Shown piece by piece: positions 11,759 to 26,095 of a stretch of DNA of 64,000 nucleotides. Each line of letters starts with the position of its first letter. Within the stretch, counting starts at the first letter, position 1. The DNA comes from Panonychus citri (Eukaryota; Arthropoda; Arachnida; Trombidiformes; Tetranychidae). The notes below the pieces were generated by a model. It was not told the DNA's origin, did no database searches, and was given only the letters and a program-made list of their open reading frames with translations. The translations under genes were made by a program, and so were the position numbers. Where the stretch lies: assembly GCF_014898815.1 (NCBI RefSeq), contig NW_026515500.1:248001-312000 (forward strand), read 5' to 3'.

Positions 11759-12104
11759 GTGAGTACAAATCAAAGTGAAACATAAGTTAATTAGTTAATT
11801 TACTCTTGAGATTGTTTTTATTTTAGTCAAAAAAATTGAAGTTTCCTTTAATTAATATGTTCAAATTTATAGAAGCGGCGATTTTAATAATTTCGTTGAG
11901 TGTAATCGTAATTATAACAAGAAAGTAAATTTTTATCCTAAAATTTGTTATATTCTTTTATTTTTGTTTCTTCGAAATCGTTTTAAGTCTTATTTCAGAT
12001 CATAAGCAAACAGGGTGAGAGAGAAAAAGATGAAATGATATTAAATTTACAATGTAGTTTGTGGTTGGAAATTTGTTCGATATTTTTGTTCGTCTAGAAA
12101 ACTT
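11759..12104. other. 3' flank of laminin alpha
   Basis: AT-rich sequence that presumably holds the laminin 3' UTR on the minus strand. No other gene is seen. Confidence 0.5.
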
Positions 12105-15100
12105 TTAGACAGTTGGACAAAGATTAACGGCATTTCCAGAATTTTTACAATCGAAGACCAGATCAACATTGATTATTTGTTTACCCTCACTGACAGCGGG
12201 TCGATTGTATTTAACATTCTTAATACAACCAATATAAGGAGGAGGTAAATCGGGGAATTTAGTTCGATAACCATTTGGTACATCTCCCAAGTACATCGGC
12301 GTTACTGTATCAGCGACATTGATACCTCCAGGGCCGAAAATAAGACCTGAAGCACTTGCACCATTAACGGAAACAAAATGAGCATTTTGAAGTTTCAGCA
12401 CTTGAATCGAATGCCAAGAACCATCGCAAACGGAGATATTGCTTAGCAAAGTCATTATTGAATCTTTTGGTCCAGCGCCATTATTGATCGAAGCAACGAC
12501 TCTACCATCGACCAATTTAACGATCAAATAATCAGTGATTCGACCTTTATCATCTGGATTACCGAAAGAGGCTGCAAGTAAACCAGAATTGTTTCGAGGT
12601 TTAATCATGAAATCGAATTCGATGTTACTTCCGATTCTAAATCTATCGTAACAACTAAGGTAACTGTTTTGTCCATTGAAGAAAGTGCCCTCCTCAATGG
12701 AGTCCGAACATGGCGGTGCGTTGTAGAACTTATTTCCAGAGGTCAGTCCAGTAGTGTCTTCAAGAGAAACTGCCATTCCACCAATGATAACATTGCGAAT
12801 ACAACCTGGGAAAGAATGGGTTATATTGAAGAGTAAACTCTTGATTCGTTCAGCACCAGATTTCGGTAGACCACCGATGTAAGCGGGTGAAACGATGTTC
12901 AAACTTTGTGAGTTTCCAGGAGCGATTCCGGTCAATTTATCACCATTTGGATAACTGATTGTACCTTCTCGAGAGGAGAGACTGAAAGTGGCCGAGTGCC
13001 AAGCACCATCATCATATTGATTATTTAATTTACTCGCACCAATGGTCATCAAACCACCACCCAAATTCCAGGTTAGGTAAAGTTGACCATTCTTCATGTA
13101 AACGGCAAATAGATCAACATATTGAGCATCAGTAAGAATCAACATGATACCTTGAGCACTTTCATCCTTATATTGAGGATAAGTACGGAATTCGAGTGTC
13201 ACAGAAGCTTTTGTCTGCATGCTGCCTATCGTTTCAGAGGCCAACTTAATCTCAGCTCGAGAATCTTCACTGCTGAAGAATCGACGTCCATGGGTAGCAA
13301 TCGATATCTCTGGATAGTTTGGATCAAGGGGAAGAGCACAAGGTGATTGTCTTCTTGGCGCTGGAGTTGTTGGCTCTGGTGGTGGAGTTGATGTGACTTG
13401 AGTTCGATTGACTTTTCGAGATTTTCCATCACTGACTATTTTGCATGTTACCAAAGTAGCACCTTGAACTTTTGTCGCTTTTCTTAAGTCTTGGAACTTA
13501 TCATGAACCACTGCATCTCCAATACACCCAATGAATTTATCGGAAATATTGAAATCTTTCAGAACTGTCGCAAATGTATTCGGTGCTCCACCCATATAGA
13601 AAGATCCTGCTGGTATATTCAAGTCAACGGGTGCGCTAAGGTCCAAATCAACTTCAGTTTTATCATCAATGTCCAGTCGAAGTTGATAGGAATTCCTTGT
13701 GGCCATAACATAGTGCCATTCATTGTCATCATAACGGAAACCTGAAGATTTAATTGTTGTTCCAGGATGAGTGGTTAAAGTGAGAGTTCCGTCGAGAATA
13801 TAAATGGCCATGAATGAGTTCGAAGGTTGATCGGGATTTGTTGCAAAGAAAAGTAAACCATCGCTTAAATTGGTACGGAATTTGAATGAAATCTGAACTG
13901 ATTCAAAAATCTCAATAGAAAGAGGCATCTCAATGAATCCTGGTTGATCGGGTTCAAAAACGGCTTCACGAACACCCGAATCAGGACAACCTGTCATCAC
14001 TCCCGGAGTCATGGTTGTATTACTGAGCGAAACGGCTTTAGCATCAATGCTAAGATCACTAAGACAACCTTCAAAAGGTATTTGTGATACTTCAGGTAAA
14101 GAGTGTTTAGTTGAATAACCGCCGATGTAAAGGACTGGGTCAAGTTCGAGGGTTGTTTGTGATCCACTTGTTTGTGACCTCATTGGTTCACGACCTCGAA
14201 TGGTCAAAGTAACATCTCGATAAGCTCGATCGAAAACAATTGTATGTTTATTACCATCGTTTATCTTGTCAGGATATTCAAGTGAAACATAACCGCTTCC
14301 TTGGTCAATGATGACTCTTGGTCGACCATCGTTCAGTTGAATTGCTAGATAGTCGGTTGGACCAGTTAGTAGTAAGATGAGTCCCGATTTAGCGTAAGTT
14401 CGTACGTCCACTGAAATTGGTGAAGATGAGACTAATTTAGAAGTGTCAACTGTCGTTGTAGCCCAACCTCGTCCAGAAAAGTGCAATTCCTCAATTACAG
14501 TTCTATTGGGAATAAAGTCTCCAGTGAGATATTTAGCTCGTTGATAGTTGAATAGACCAAGTGGAGTATCACCAAGGGTGAGATGTGCCAATGAACCACT
14601 GAAACTATTAACATTAATTGTATCTGGAACAACATAATCATTTGGAATTGATCCCAAGAATATTGTTGATCGTTTAGAGTTAAGGTCAAGTATCGATGAG
14701 AATCCGTCAATATGTCCATGAGTTACAATCTCCTTATTATCCTTATTAACTGTTATTTTAAGAGTTTTACCAATTCTCTCAACAATTAGGTAAGTCCAAG
14801 TGCCATCGTTGACCCTTGTCTCGGTTTCTAACGATTGTGGTCCACTTCCAAGGTCAAGAACGACACGAACTTTACCTCCACTCAGCAATATGGCCATGTA
14901 ATCATCGGTTGTTTCAAAATCTCGTTTATTCCTTGAACCTCCATTGTTCGTAGATCGAAGGTTACCAATAATGGCCAATAGTCCTTCAGACTCAGTCGTG
15001 TTAAAGTAAAGTGATAACTTATTGTAACTTCCAGAGCTCTCCAAGTCTTCCGGTTTTCGCAATTGTGAAAACGAACCTGGTTGGATCTTCATCGCGATGT

Positions 15101-18100
15101 CAATTCGATTAGATAAATCTCGAGCTTTGCTAATCATCGATTTAAGACTCGTTAAACTTGATTTTGAATCATTAATTCGAGTCAACATATTATCAATTCG
15201 ACTTTTAGAAGCTGTAATTTTGTCCGTGATGCTGCTCTTGTAATAAATGCCGGTCATTGTGCTGCTTTCGTGCAAGTCCATAAACGCTATTCTCTCCTCG
15301 GAATATAACTGTTTGGTTATGTTATCAATTGATTTCGCTTCCAAACTATATTTTTCGGCTCGAAGAAGAGCATCAAGAGCGATTTTAACGACTTTTTCTG
15401 ATTCGGATGTAATATTTTCGGCCTTTTCAATCGAAGAGGTACTTTCAAGAGCCTTTAAATCTTCGTCAATTCTTTTCATTTTTTCACCTTGTTGATCAAT
15501 TCTGGATTTAAGTTCTTTTATCGTATCATTATATGGGGCTAATTCCCTCGTTCCAAAAGTCAAAATTTCAGCGTGTTGTGTACCAGCTTCCGTTCGGTTA
15601 CCTGTACTGGCTGTTCGAGATGCTGAGATTTTATCTCGAAGTCCTTCCCATGGTTTTTCCGCAAGTAAATTAATCGAATTGGTCAATGATAATTCAGCTG
15701 ATTCAATCGCCTTTTCAATTACTTCGTAGGCGGTTGCAGCTTTCATGGTTCTATTGATATCTGCTTTTCGAATGGCCTCCAAAAAGAGCGAATCAAGATC
15801 TTTAGCAGATCGATCAAGATTGTACGAGTGCTCCGTTGCTCTTGCTGTCAATTCTTTCAGCTCAGAATCTTGAAGCTCTTCCGGATTAAACATTCGTTCT
15901 TTAAGAGAATCCTTAAGACCATTTAATCGACCACTGATCTCAAGAAGATCCGTAAACGATTCATCGGTACTCTTAATGATCGGCTCAGACAAATCGATTT
16001 TGATCTGACATTCTTTCAGATTATCGATAATTCCAGATTCCATATTTTTCATTGAACTACTTCGAGGAATGATAATCTCTTTGATAGCTTCCCGAGAATG
16101 GTTTAACCCTCTTTGGACATCCAGTGCAACGGTTATTGAAGAGATGATCTTCTTATTTGCATCATTAAGAACCGATTCAATTTTTTCCATTTGTGACCTC
16201 GATTCGTTCAAATTTTGCTTCTCATCGATATAAGGAGAGATAAAATCTGTAGCTCGATCAAGACTAGAAATTGTCTCATCGGTTTCATTTGCAATCATAA
16301 CTACAAAATTTTCGAATTTGATTCGATCGATAAAATTGAAATAGTTTTCCGCTTGTGAGGTCATCGATTCGATATTTGGATCGTTAATCACTTCATAGAC
16401 CAAATTATTATCCGTGTCATTTAATTGTTTAATCAATTTGTCCATTTCAGCTTTCACCTTTTTGATCATTCGTCGGACATTAGTAGCGTTTTCCTTGGTT
16501 TCGTCAACCTTGATGATAACACTATTAGCTAGTCGAGTTAACCTTTCCTGCCATGGCGATAATAGATCAGATTCGTTTGTCAATTTGTCCAGGGAATTTT
16601 CAACAGGCGAAAGGTCAATGGCTTTCGATGCTTGATCAAAATCTTCACGAACTTTATACAATTCGGCTACTCTGTTGTTCAAAGTGGCGAATTTCCTCTT
16701 TGCATGAACGCCAGAAGATGAATTACTGAAATCGTTTAGAATTGGGACAATTTCTCTCTCAAGTGTATCTGTATCATTGAGAAGTGCATGTTGACATTCA
16801 CCGCACTCTAAACAGCCTTCGCGATCAACGAACACCCATCTCCAGGGACATTTGTCACATTTTTCACCAACTACACCAGGTAAACATTCACAGTGTCCAG
16901 TTTGCTGGTTACAAACTGCTCCCCGTGAATATTTCTCGACGCAACCACAAGATTCACATCCGGCAGTTGAATATTTCCAATATCCTGCTTCACATTCATT
17001 ACATGTTCGTCCAGTGGCACCAGGCTGACAGTAACATTGACCAGTTTCCATGTCACAATCGTAACCTTTTGAGGCATTGGCACAGTTGCAATCAATACAA
17101 CCTTTACCTTTATTGAATCCATAATGATTGGGTTTACATGAATCACAAGAATCACCGATAACATTTGGGTGACATTCACATTGTCCAGAGTAACGGTCAC
17201 AAACGGCTGTACCATCAGGATCACATTGACAAGGTTTACAGTTTTTAAGGTTAATCGCATCACCATAATAATCATCAGCACAATATTCACACGATTGACC
17301 GGCAGTATTATTAAGACATTTGATACATTCACCACTGAACATATCACATGAACCAGGATCCTTTGGATCGGTGTTACCGTTACATTGACAAGGTTGACAA
17401 TAATTTCCAGGTAATAAAGGATAACCAAAGTGGCCTGCTGAACATAATTCACAATTTTGACCACTGTAACCTGGTTTACAGTTACAAACAATTTCTGTTT
17501 GTAGTCGAGCATTTTGCCGAACCTCACAAGATTCAGCGAAATTGTTTGGCATTGGACAAGGACACATGAGACAATCGTGGGGTGTACCAACGGTAGCGTT
17601 ACCGTAAAATCCTGATTTGCACAGTTCACAATGATCACCGACCGTTTCGTGTTTACAGTTGAAACATTTTCCCGTTAGAGGATCACATTCGTTTGAGTGA
17701 CCATTGCATTGACAAGGAGCACATGAGCCCAAATAAGGTCCATTTGCAACTCGATAATAGCCACTGGCACATTCCTCGCAAGAGCTTCCCTTGTAATTGG
17801 GAGGACAGATGCACTGTTCAACTCGAGAAGCCAAAGATCCGTTAATATTTGGTAAATCAAGCGCTGAGTCAATTGTGAAATCTGTTAAAGTAACAGAATC
17901 CATTGATTTGAAATAAGCCGCTCGAATGTAAATCGATTGTAAATCAAGAAGTAAGGTCATAAATTGTGGTCGAGAAACTAAGGTTGAATCGGTAAGGTGA
18001 ACAAATTTACTCTCAAGAAGTTCAATTTCCATCTTTAAACTAATTCCTGGTGCTTCAGGTTGTTCATCACGAGTAAGTGCGATTGAGTAGTTTCGTCCAA

Positions 18101-21100
18101 TCAGAATTATATCGGGTGTAATTACAGTATCTTCGGCATTCGAGCTTGAAGTTTCAAGAATCGTATAATTTATGAATCCACCATAAGATGTCAAACGATT
18201 ACCAAGGAATTCATTGGGCACCTTAAAGTAAATATTACTCAGAGTATCGGCTTTCGGTAGTACATCGGCTGTGTCACCGCGACTAAATAATCTTGGATTT
18301 ATCTTATATTCACTTTCATTTGGTCCTGATTCAATTTCCAAGAAACTGATTCGTTCACCTGACTCAGTGAAATCGATGTTAACGGTTGACCAATTGGTGT
18401 AATTGGTTGCTCTAATTGGAACACTTTTAAATTCGGAACTTCGACAATTTTCTGTTGTACCAAAACAGAAACACTTTGTACAACCTTTGGGATTATTTTT
18501 CTCCAAATTGTAGGTACCACGTCGACAAACATCACAATTAGGACGAAGAACATTTTCTTTACAATAACAGGTTCCCGATTTACGATCACAAATATCAACC
18601 GTTGTACCATCAAAGTGACAATCGCAAACACGACAAACAGGAAAGTCAAAGTATCCCGCTTTACATGAATCACAGGTTCGACCATCGTACTTTTCTTTAC
18701 AATCACAGGTACCGAATTGAAGGTCACATTGAAGATTACCATCTTTGACGCCTGTAGGGTGACAGTTACAAGCCTCACAGCCCATTTTGGGATCATAACC
18801 GTAAGTTAATGGTGCGCATTTGGCACAATCACTTCCGACGACATTTTTAGGACAAACACATTCACCAGTAACTGGTTCACAATAAGCGGCGGTTTTGGTA
18901 CAGTTACAAGGTTTACAATCAGGGAAACCATAATAATCTGATCGACAAGCTTTACATTCCCGTCCAATGACATTGGGCTTACAGTCACATTGACCTCCAA
19001 GTGGATTACAAGTGAATCCCTTTGAACCTGTCGAATTGCAGCTACAAAAAGCACCACCGTTGTTGAGACCCGTCGTCAGGGTGAAAAGAGCTTGTTTACA
19101 AAATTCAGATGAAGAATCGTCTATGTGAAATGCATCTTGAACACAATGTTTCAAGAATTCAGTTGATTTGTCGACAATTGGAAGTCGCAATTGATTTGGT
19201 GTGAATGATTTCTCAGCAGTTAAAAGTAAATAATCAAATTGAACACCACGATCTTTGGGTGGGATCGTAGCTAAGGTGAACTCTTTGTTTTCCTCTAAGA
19301 CACCAAGTGGCTTTTTAAACTTGATTACTGATCGACAGCCATTTTTACTCGGACAATGGGCAATGTTAAGTGTCGCTTGTTCTGGTGGTGATGTTGGTGT
19401 ACGTTGGAAGGTTAATTCAATGTCGAACGATGGATGATCAGGTTGATAATAGTGAACAATTAGTTGATAGTTTTCTGTTCTCGGTGCAGTTCCAACAAGT
19501 TCAACGGTTCGATCTTGAATGTCTGATCCTTCAATAGCGTTTGTTGAGACAGGGGAAACTTTACCCCGCTGACCGAAAGGTATTTTCGTCGATTCAGAAT
19601 TCAAATCATACGACATATTCAAACATGTAAAATTACGCATGATACAAACAAGTGAAGGTTTAACATGATCAATGTTCCAATCAGATTTTGGCAAAATACC
19701 AATCCAAGAATACTAAAAGTGGCCTCACCAATTTCGTTGTTCAACTTGACGCTAACAGGAATTGAGCCTGATTCGAGGTGAAATTCAAATGGAGCAGCTT
19801 TTTCGTTCAAAACGATGTGTCGACAGGGGAAAGTGTATTGACACATTGGTACTTGGAAGGGATTATTAACTGTTCCATTGATCGTTTTAACTTCAACAGT
19901 TAATTTAGCAACTTGACCTATTGGCGGTGGATTAGTGACCCGGTAAACATAGGAGAGGATTAGAACATATTTTTGAGTTTTATCCACTGCCATATCGAAA
20001 ACGTGCTCCCGTTCGGTATCAGATAAAAGAGTGGCATCAATGAGAAAAGAGTCTCGAGTATCAGCACCTTCAGCAGGTAAAGTGGTCGATTCTCGGTCAG
20101 GATATTTAATTGCGCTTGTCGGAAATTTGGTATAATCATAATGTCGACAAAGTTGATAGTTGGCAGTTGAAATGGTACAAGCGGCAGTAACATTTTCTCT
20201 AAGTATACTGGCCTCGAAGTAAGCCTGAGGTAAGAAAACAATGTAGTCGACTAAAAGTGGCTCGTCGGCGGACAAAGATGCTTTCCATGGCCTTTGAGCC
20301 GCGAAAAGATAGAGAGGTGAAGTTTTATCCATCGATAACAAGTATTTTTTAGGTGCACTGGTCGGGGGAAAAGTGATCTTGATGTGTTGTGGTGGCTCGT
20401 TTTCATTGGAAAGTGTTAGATTACCGACAATTGGTTCTGTTCCTGGATTATGATAGTTGAGAATAACCTGATAGAATGATGATCGAACAATGAGAAAATC
20501 GATTATCACCTTTTTCTGGAGGTCAGAGAATTTGGCATAACCTTTCCAAGAGAAACCTGGGAAAACGGTCTCATTATAATCATAACGAACATTATGATAT
20601 TCGCCTCGACCATCTTCGAGTTCATAAAGATACTGGTAAGTTGTATGATAATAGTGAGCTTTTTGTGGACGGTCACATCGTCGACCTTCAATTCTGAATC
20701 TACACTGACATGAACCCGTTCGCGGGTCACAAGTACCACGCCAAGAGCCTCCAAGATCACAGTCACATGGAACACAACCGAGATAATTACCAACGGCAAG
20801 AGCATAAGTACCATAAGCACATTTTTCACAGGCTGTACCAGTTACCAATTCCTTACATGCACATTGACCTGATTCACCATCACAAGCATCTAAACCATTA
20901 AGTGAACCAGCACGATTACATCGACAAGGTTCACACCCTTGAAGGTTTGAGGTTCGAAGATTTTTATAATGAGGTGCACAAGTATCACAGTAACGGCCAA
21001 TTACCCGTTCCTTGCACTCGCACAATTTACCAGAAATAATTTCAGAGCAACCAGGGAAATTGGGAACAACTCCAGCGGGATTACATGAGCAACTTTCACA

Positions 21101-24100
21101 AATCGGGAAATTGTAAAAGTTTTTCTTACACTTGTCACACTTAATACCCTCGAAGTTATCTCGACATTGACAGACACCATTTTGACAGGTTACACCATAA
21201 GAACCCGCGGGGTCACAATTACAAGCTTCACATTTAGGGAAATTGTAATAACCAGCACCACAAAGATTACACTTTGGTCCACCAAATCGAGGTGCACATG
21301 TACACCGACCAGTCGAGTCACAGGTTTGATTGACCGACCCAACAGGATCACAGGCACAAAGTGTACAATTGGGAAAACCATAGTAACCTGGTTCACATTT
21401 GTCACATCGATCGCCTCCGAATCCAGGTTTACATTTACATTGACCATTTTCGGTGTTACAAATGTCATCAGTGGTTCCAAGGGGATTACAATCACACGAT
21501 TGACACTGGGGATAGTTATAGAATCCAACTGAACAATAGTCACATTGACGACCGGAAAATTGTTTCCTGCAGCTACACTGACCATCAGTCCTGTTACAAT
21601 TTGGTGAATCAGAACCAGCAGAGTCGCAATTACATCGTTGACATTCAGGGAAACCCCAATAATCTGGAGCACAAGAGCCACAGTCTAAACCAGAATAAGC
21701 ATCTTTACAGGCACACTGACCACTACCAGGATCACACAATTCACCAACGGTACCATTACGATAACATGGACATCGAGGACATTCAGGTTCTTTATAATAA
21801 CCATAAGCACATACATCACACGCTGGAGCATTGATGAAATTATCTCTACACTGACAAGTACCGGTGCCCGAATCACATCCTCCAGTTTGACTTGTTTTCG
21901 TACAATTACATTTAGTACAAACATCGGTGGCATTAAGTGGACGACCTTCGGCTCGATAAAAGCCAAATTTACATTCGTGACAATTGTGTCCAGTTGTGTG
22001 GTGTTTACAGTGCATACAAACTCCTCCGCCAGAATATTTACCATGAATGTCCATTGAAGTTCCTTGTTTTTCAACCTCTTCATCGAATTCACATTCATGG
22101 GAGTGACCATTACAGTTACACTTTTCACATTCAAAGGGATTGTCCGGTGTAGCGGCTCGCCATCTTTTCTGGACATATCCGGTTTTACATTTTTCACATT
22201 GAGCACCAGCAGTGTTGTGTTGACACGCACAGTTCAATTTATCGGGATGATTTTGATCGGTAACATCACAAGTCTCAGCGTGACCATTACAAACACATCG
22301 ACCTCCAATGTTAATATCACGAATACTGTAAAAATACTGAATTTCAAAACAGGAAGAAAAAAGATTCGATAAAAAATCAACAATAATTCAAAAGAAAAAA
22401 AAAGTGAAAACTTACTCGTCGAGTTACTGTTTGGTCAACATTCAGTAAATGTCCAAATGTCGTTTGTGGCCTTATAAATCTAAGTCGTACATTAGTGGCT
22501 TTGGTAAATTCTTGAAGAACCTCAGAACTGGTGAAATTATCACCACTTGGACGTTTTTCAATCAAAGAAACAACCATCTAATTAGAAAAGAATAAAACAT
22601 TAATAATTCTAATTAGAATCGTCAATCGAATCGTAATTTAAATAAATTGTCGTTCGCTCACTTCTCCGTTTTCCAAGGGAATTAACTTTGAATATTTGGT
22701 CTCACAAATTACTTGGTCATCTAACTTTAAAGGTCGAACACTTTCTTCGCCGAATTGTTTGATACATTCTTCACGGGAATCAGCGAAATACATCCAGGGC
22801 TTAAAAGATTTACCACTGTCGGTAGATCGCTCGAGAACCCAAACGCCTGGTCGAGGTGAATTAGCCATAGAAATATAAACATATGCTACATGGAATTCCT
22901 GTTGATGGAACAAAATTATTCGTATTAATCAACAAAATAACGAATTCTAATCAAGATAATCACATCACCAATCCCTAATCATAGTCTTCTTATTAATATT
23001 CAGTTGGGTTAATTAAACAATTTACCAAATAACTGATTGTGTTCAATTAGCAAATCAAGTTTAATCTTGACATTATTAAGTATCAATAATAAAAATCCAA
23101 TCGTTTAATCAGTAAAATTTAATCAACTCCAATTTCTTTGCTAATTTATCATTAAAATGTGAACATAATCTAGTGATTGCTAATCTCTTATTCTTATGTA
23201 CATATGATTAGTGTCAAAAAGACTCAATCAACTCAATAAGGTCTAAGGTTAACCTTATGACCTGAGAACTGTGATAAGGTTAAAATGCATATACTCAATG
23301 ATAAAATATCGTCATCATGATAAAGTTTAATTGGAAAACGAAATCAAGTAACAATTTCAATGACGTTTGTCTGAGTTGATTAGTGATTAATGGAAAATGA
23401 AAGGTTTAAAATTAGCATGATAATCAATAAGAATTGAGTCTATGATTTAATCCATAGTTACACTTTATTTTCCAATGAAAAAAAAGATGAAAACTTTTCT
23501 CTTAAGCAATTAACTAGCTAATCTAAACTAAAGATACACTAAACATGTTGACTGTTGGTGAGAAATAGACTTGGCATTTATCCGAATTGTTAACGTAACA
23601 TCCATTTCCTTTGAGCGTTTATCTTCATCTTAACAGTTAAGCTCATTTTTCCTCCATAGACTAATCTTACACAGAGAAGAGAGAGAGAGAGTCTGGTTGA
23701 AGTTAAAATTAACTTAAATGGTTCAAAATCCTAGAATCTTAATAATTAGAATGATAATTAGATGAGTTTTTCTTCTGGTTTAGATGCGAGTGAATTTGCA
23801 CCGAAAGGCAGAAAAAAAAAAGATAAACAGAAAGAGAGAGAAAGGAAAAAAGAAACGGAAATGGAAATGAAAACATTTCGAGAGATGAAAATTTCTTGGA
23901 TATTAACCAAGTTTAACGAGTTTCACATTTTCAAACAATTAACTAATCCTATCATTTAAATTTACTCTAGTATTTAAATCAGCCTATCGATAGGGATAAA
24001 AATATTAACTCCTTTTTGAAAGGAAAGGATTGAGATTTAGGATTTGGAGCAAAATTTTAATTGTTACTTATTTTGTTTCAATTTTTATTCCTAAAATTTA

Positions 24101-24581
24101 TTGATAATTAATCAATAAGAATTGATTATCTTGAGGTGGTTAGAGTTTTAATTAGTTTGTTTCGGATTTAACTTACCTGTCCTAAATCAATTGTTAGATT
24201 AACTCGAGCGGCTTCAGGTCCTCGTGACAATGGCGGCGATTGCCACCATTTGGGTGAGCCATCGATTGCGAACTCAGCTGGATGAGCTTTCTTTGGGTCA
24301 TTGGGGTCACAATAATCACAAGCTTGACCCTGAACAACTTGACCCTGATTATGATCAATATTATTGTTATCTGTCCACATAGAACCGATAATTTTACAAA
24401 AAAATTCTTTTCCAACTTTTTCACCACAAGTTTCGGTTGCATGGATTTTCCGACCTTCGGCAATATTGAAATAAGGTGGATTAAGAACTTCCGATTGTGT
24501 TAATTGTAAGGTGAATAGAAGAGTCAACGAGATCACAATTAACCAATTCATTGGTCTCACATTAATCGATACACTGGTCAT
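12105..24581 (-). CDS. LanA: Laminin subunit alpha, alpha-3/5 (LanA) class, full length
   Basis: Exons on the minus strand are 24177-24581, 22662-22898, 22416-22577 and one giant exon 12105-22336. The predicted chain is about 3,680 residues, close to arthropod LanA. Order of parts: signal peptide (WLIVISLTLLFTLQLTQS), LN domain over exons 1-4 ending at YFYSIRDINIGGRCVCNGHA, about ten or eleven LE (EGF-like) repeats, the large LanA/alpha-5-type domain IV, four or five more LE repeats, a laminin IV type A domain, about seven LE repeats, a coiled coil of roughly 550 residues, then five LG domains. A Thr/Pro linker separates LG3 from LG4 (TSTPPPEPTTPAPRRQ). It would form the alpha arm of a basement-membrane laminin trimer. 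The LN domain polymerises and the LG domains bind integrin and dystroglycan; the B4GAT1-like enzyme at 54778 belongs to the dystroglycan glycosylation pathway. The reading frame shifts once, near 19697, at a run of four A; one extra base there would restore it, so this is either a sequence error or a real lesion. Confidence 0.93.
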
Positions 24582-25955
24582 CTTAATCCGATTTGTATTG
24601 AGATCTTCTTGCTGTCCACAATTTTGGATTAGATCAATAGTAAGAGTCTAAAATTAGACTCAAGCAATAATTATTACACAGATTTAGAAAAAAAATTGAC
24701 TAATTAACTAAATTAATTAAAGTTATTAAACTATTCTAATTGAGATTAGCTGATTGTTTGACCACAAGAAAAAATAAACTACAAAAAAAAGACTTTTATG
24801 TAAAAAAGTCCATCGAGATTTAGCTTAACATCTCGTTAGTAAAACAAAGTTAAAATTAACAGAGAGATGGAGATGATGAAGATGCTGATGGGGGAGTCAT
24901 TGGTGTTCTCATCCTCATCTTCATCTTCAGACAAATTTAGAGGAGAAAAAGGAAAGGGAGGAGAAGAGAATGAGAAAAAACAGAGATACTGATAAAAGAT
25001 GATCTAAGATGAAGAGAATTTGAAGGTCTTGAAGATGAAAAATATAAGAGAGAAAGAGAGAGAGAGAAAAGAAAGAAAATTTATGTCTCATCATTTGTCT
25101 TTCGTTTTCTCTTTCTTCGTCTGCATCTTTATCTTCCTCTTCCTTCTATTCATACAGAGATTTTTCTTTCTTTATCTTCCTTTCTTCCTCCAAGATGATA
25201 CTGTTTGTCCAAAAAGCTTGAGAAAATGGAGAAAATACTAATAATACATTTGGAATGTCCATCGGTCTTTTCGCTTGACCAGCAACAATGAGAATGACCA
25301 ACACACTAGGACTTTTAGGTTATTCATCTTATTGTTTGGGTTTTAGCCTTAAACAACCGTACTTGTTTAACCCTTAGAGGCAAAAGTTATCTGATCCCAG
25401 GTCAAATAGATGACCTTAACTAAGGAATAAATAACAACTTTTTTGGTAAAAAAAAGAATCTTGAAATTTTTGATAAAAAAATTGACTAGGAAACAATTAG
25501 TTGATAATCTGGATTAAAGATAACTTTTCTATCATTTTGATTAGATTTATCTAATCTTTCATTTCCAACAATTAAGATCAATGAAACAAAAAAAGGATGA
25601 AGACCATTTAAATAGGGGATTTCTGATTTATAAAAAGTTTTGCAATTAATCGGTAAAAGTTAAAAGAGTAATTAAGTCTAACCCAATAAAAAAAATTACT
25701 AATAATATTGAGATCAAATGATAAAATTCTAGTTGAATTTTTAATGAGAAGATAGCTTATTAGGTTAGTATCTTATTGTGGAAAATAATGGACTTTCTCA
25801 CCTCACCTTTCTCTATTACTAATTAATACTGTTAAATGTTAAAATGTCATGTTCGAACTGCGGAAGATCGAGGTAAAAAGTGCAAATGAATTCATGGGGG
25901 TTGAGAAAAGAGTTGAAAGGTTAAACTTTAGAAAAGTAAAAAAGAATCAAAAAGT
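24582..25955. repeat. 5' flank of laminin alpha, duplicated at 28369-29274
   Basis: This stretch holds the laminin 5' UTR and promoter region up to 5S#3. The first 330 bp and the last 110 bp match the flank of the truncated laminin copy almost base for base. The middle (about 24910-25528) is purine/pyrimidine-rich and is missing or replaced in the other copy. No gene is seen. Confidence 0.75.
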
Positions 25956-26073
25956 GTCTACAACACCGGGGGTTCCCAAGTGGTCTCCCTCCCAAGTACT
26001 AACCCGGCCCGAAGCTGCTTAACTTCGGAGATCGGACGGGATCCGGTGCTTTCAGCTTGGTATGGTCGTAGAC
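25956..26073 (-). rRNA. 5S rRNA: 5S ribosomal RNA gene, copy 3
   Basis: Same 118 bp as the other copies, with the T-run terminator at its 3' side. It sits between the full laminin gene and its truncated duplicate. Confidence 0.97.
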
Positions 26074-26095
26074 GAAAGAAGTGTGAATAAGTGTC

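Noticed and set aside
16871..17638. Long open frames in other frames of the laminin LE region (also 18299-18796, 21190-21681, 21685-22230)
   Set aside because: They are shadows: the Cys-rich LE repeats leave other frames open, giving Val/Ile-rich translations with no domain.
19700..19755. A 16- or 39-bp intron to explain the laminin frame change
   Set aside because: The first is too short and gives the wrong frame. The second is in phase but would remove residues that fit the laminin domain.
16500..22300. Regular short repeats that look array-like
   Set aside because: The periodicity comes from EGF-like modules of about 45-55 codons, not from CRISPR or satellite DNA.
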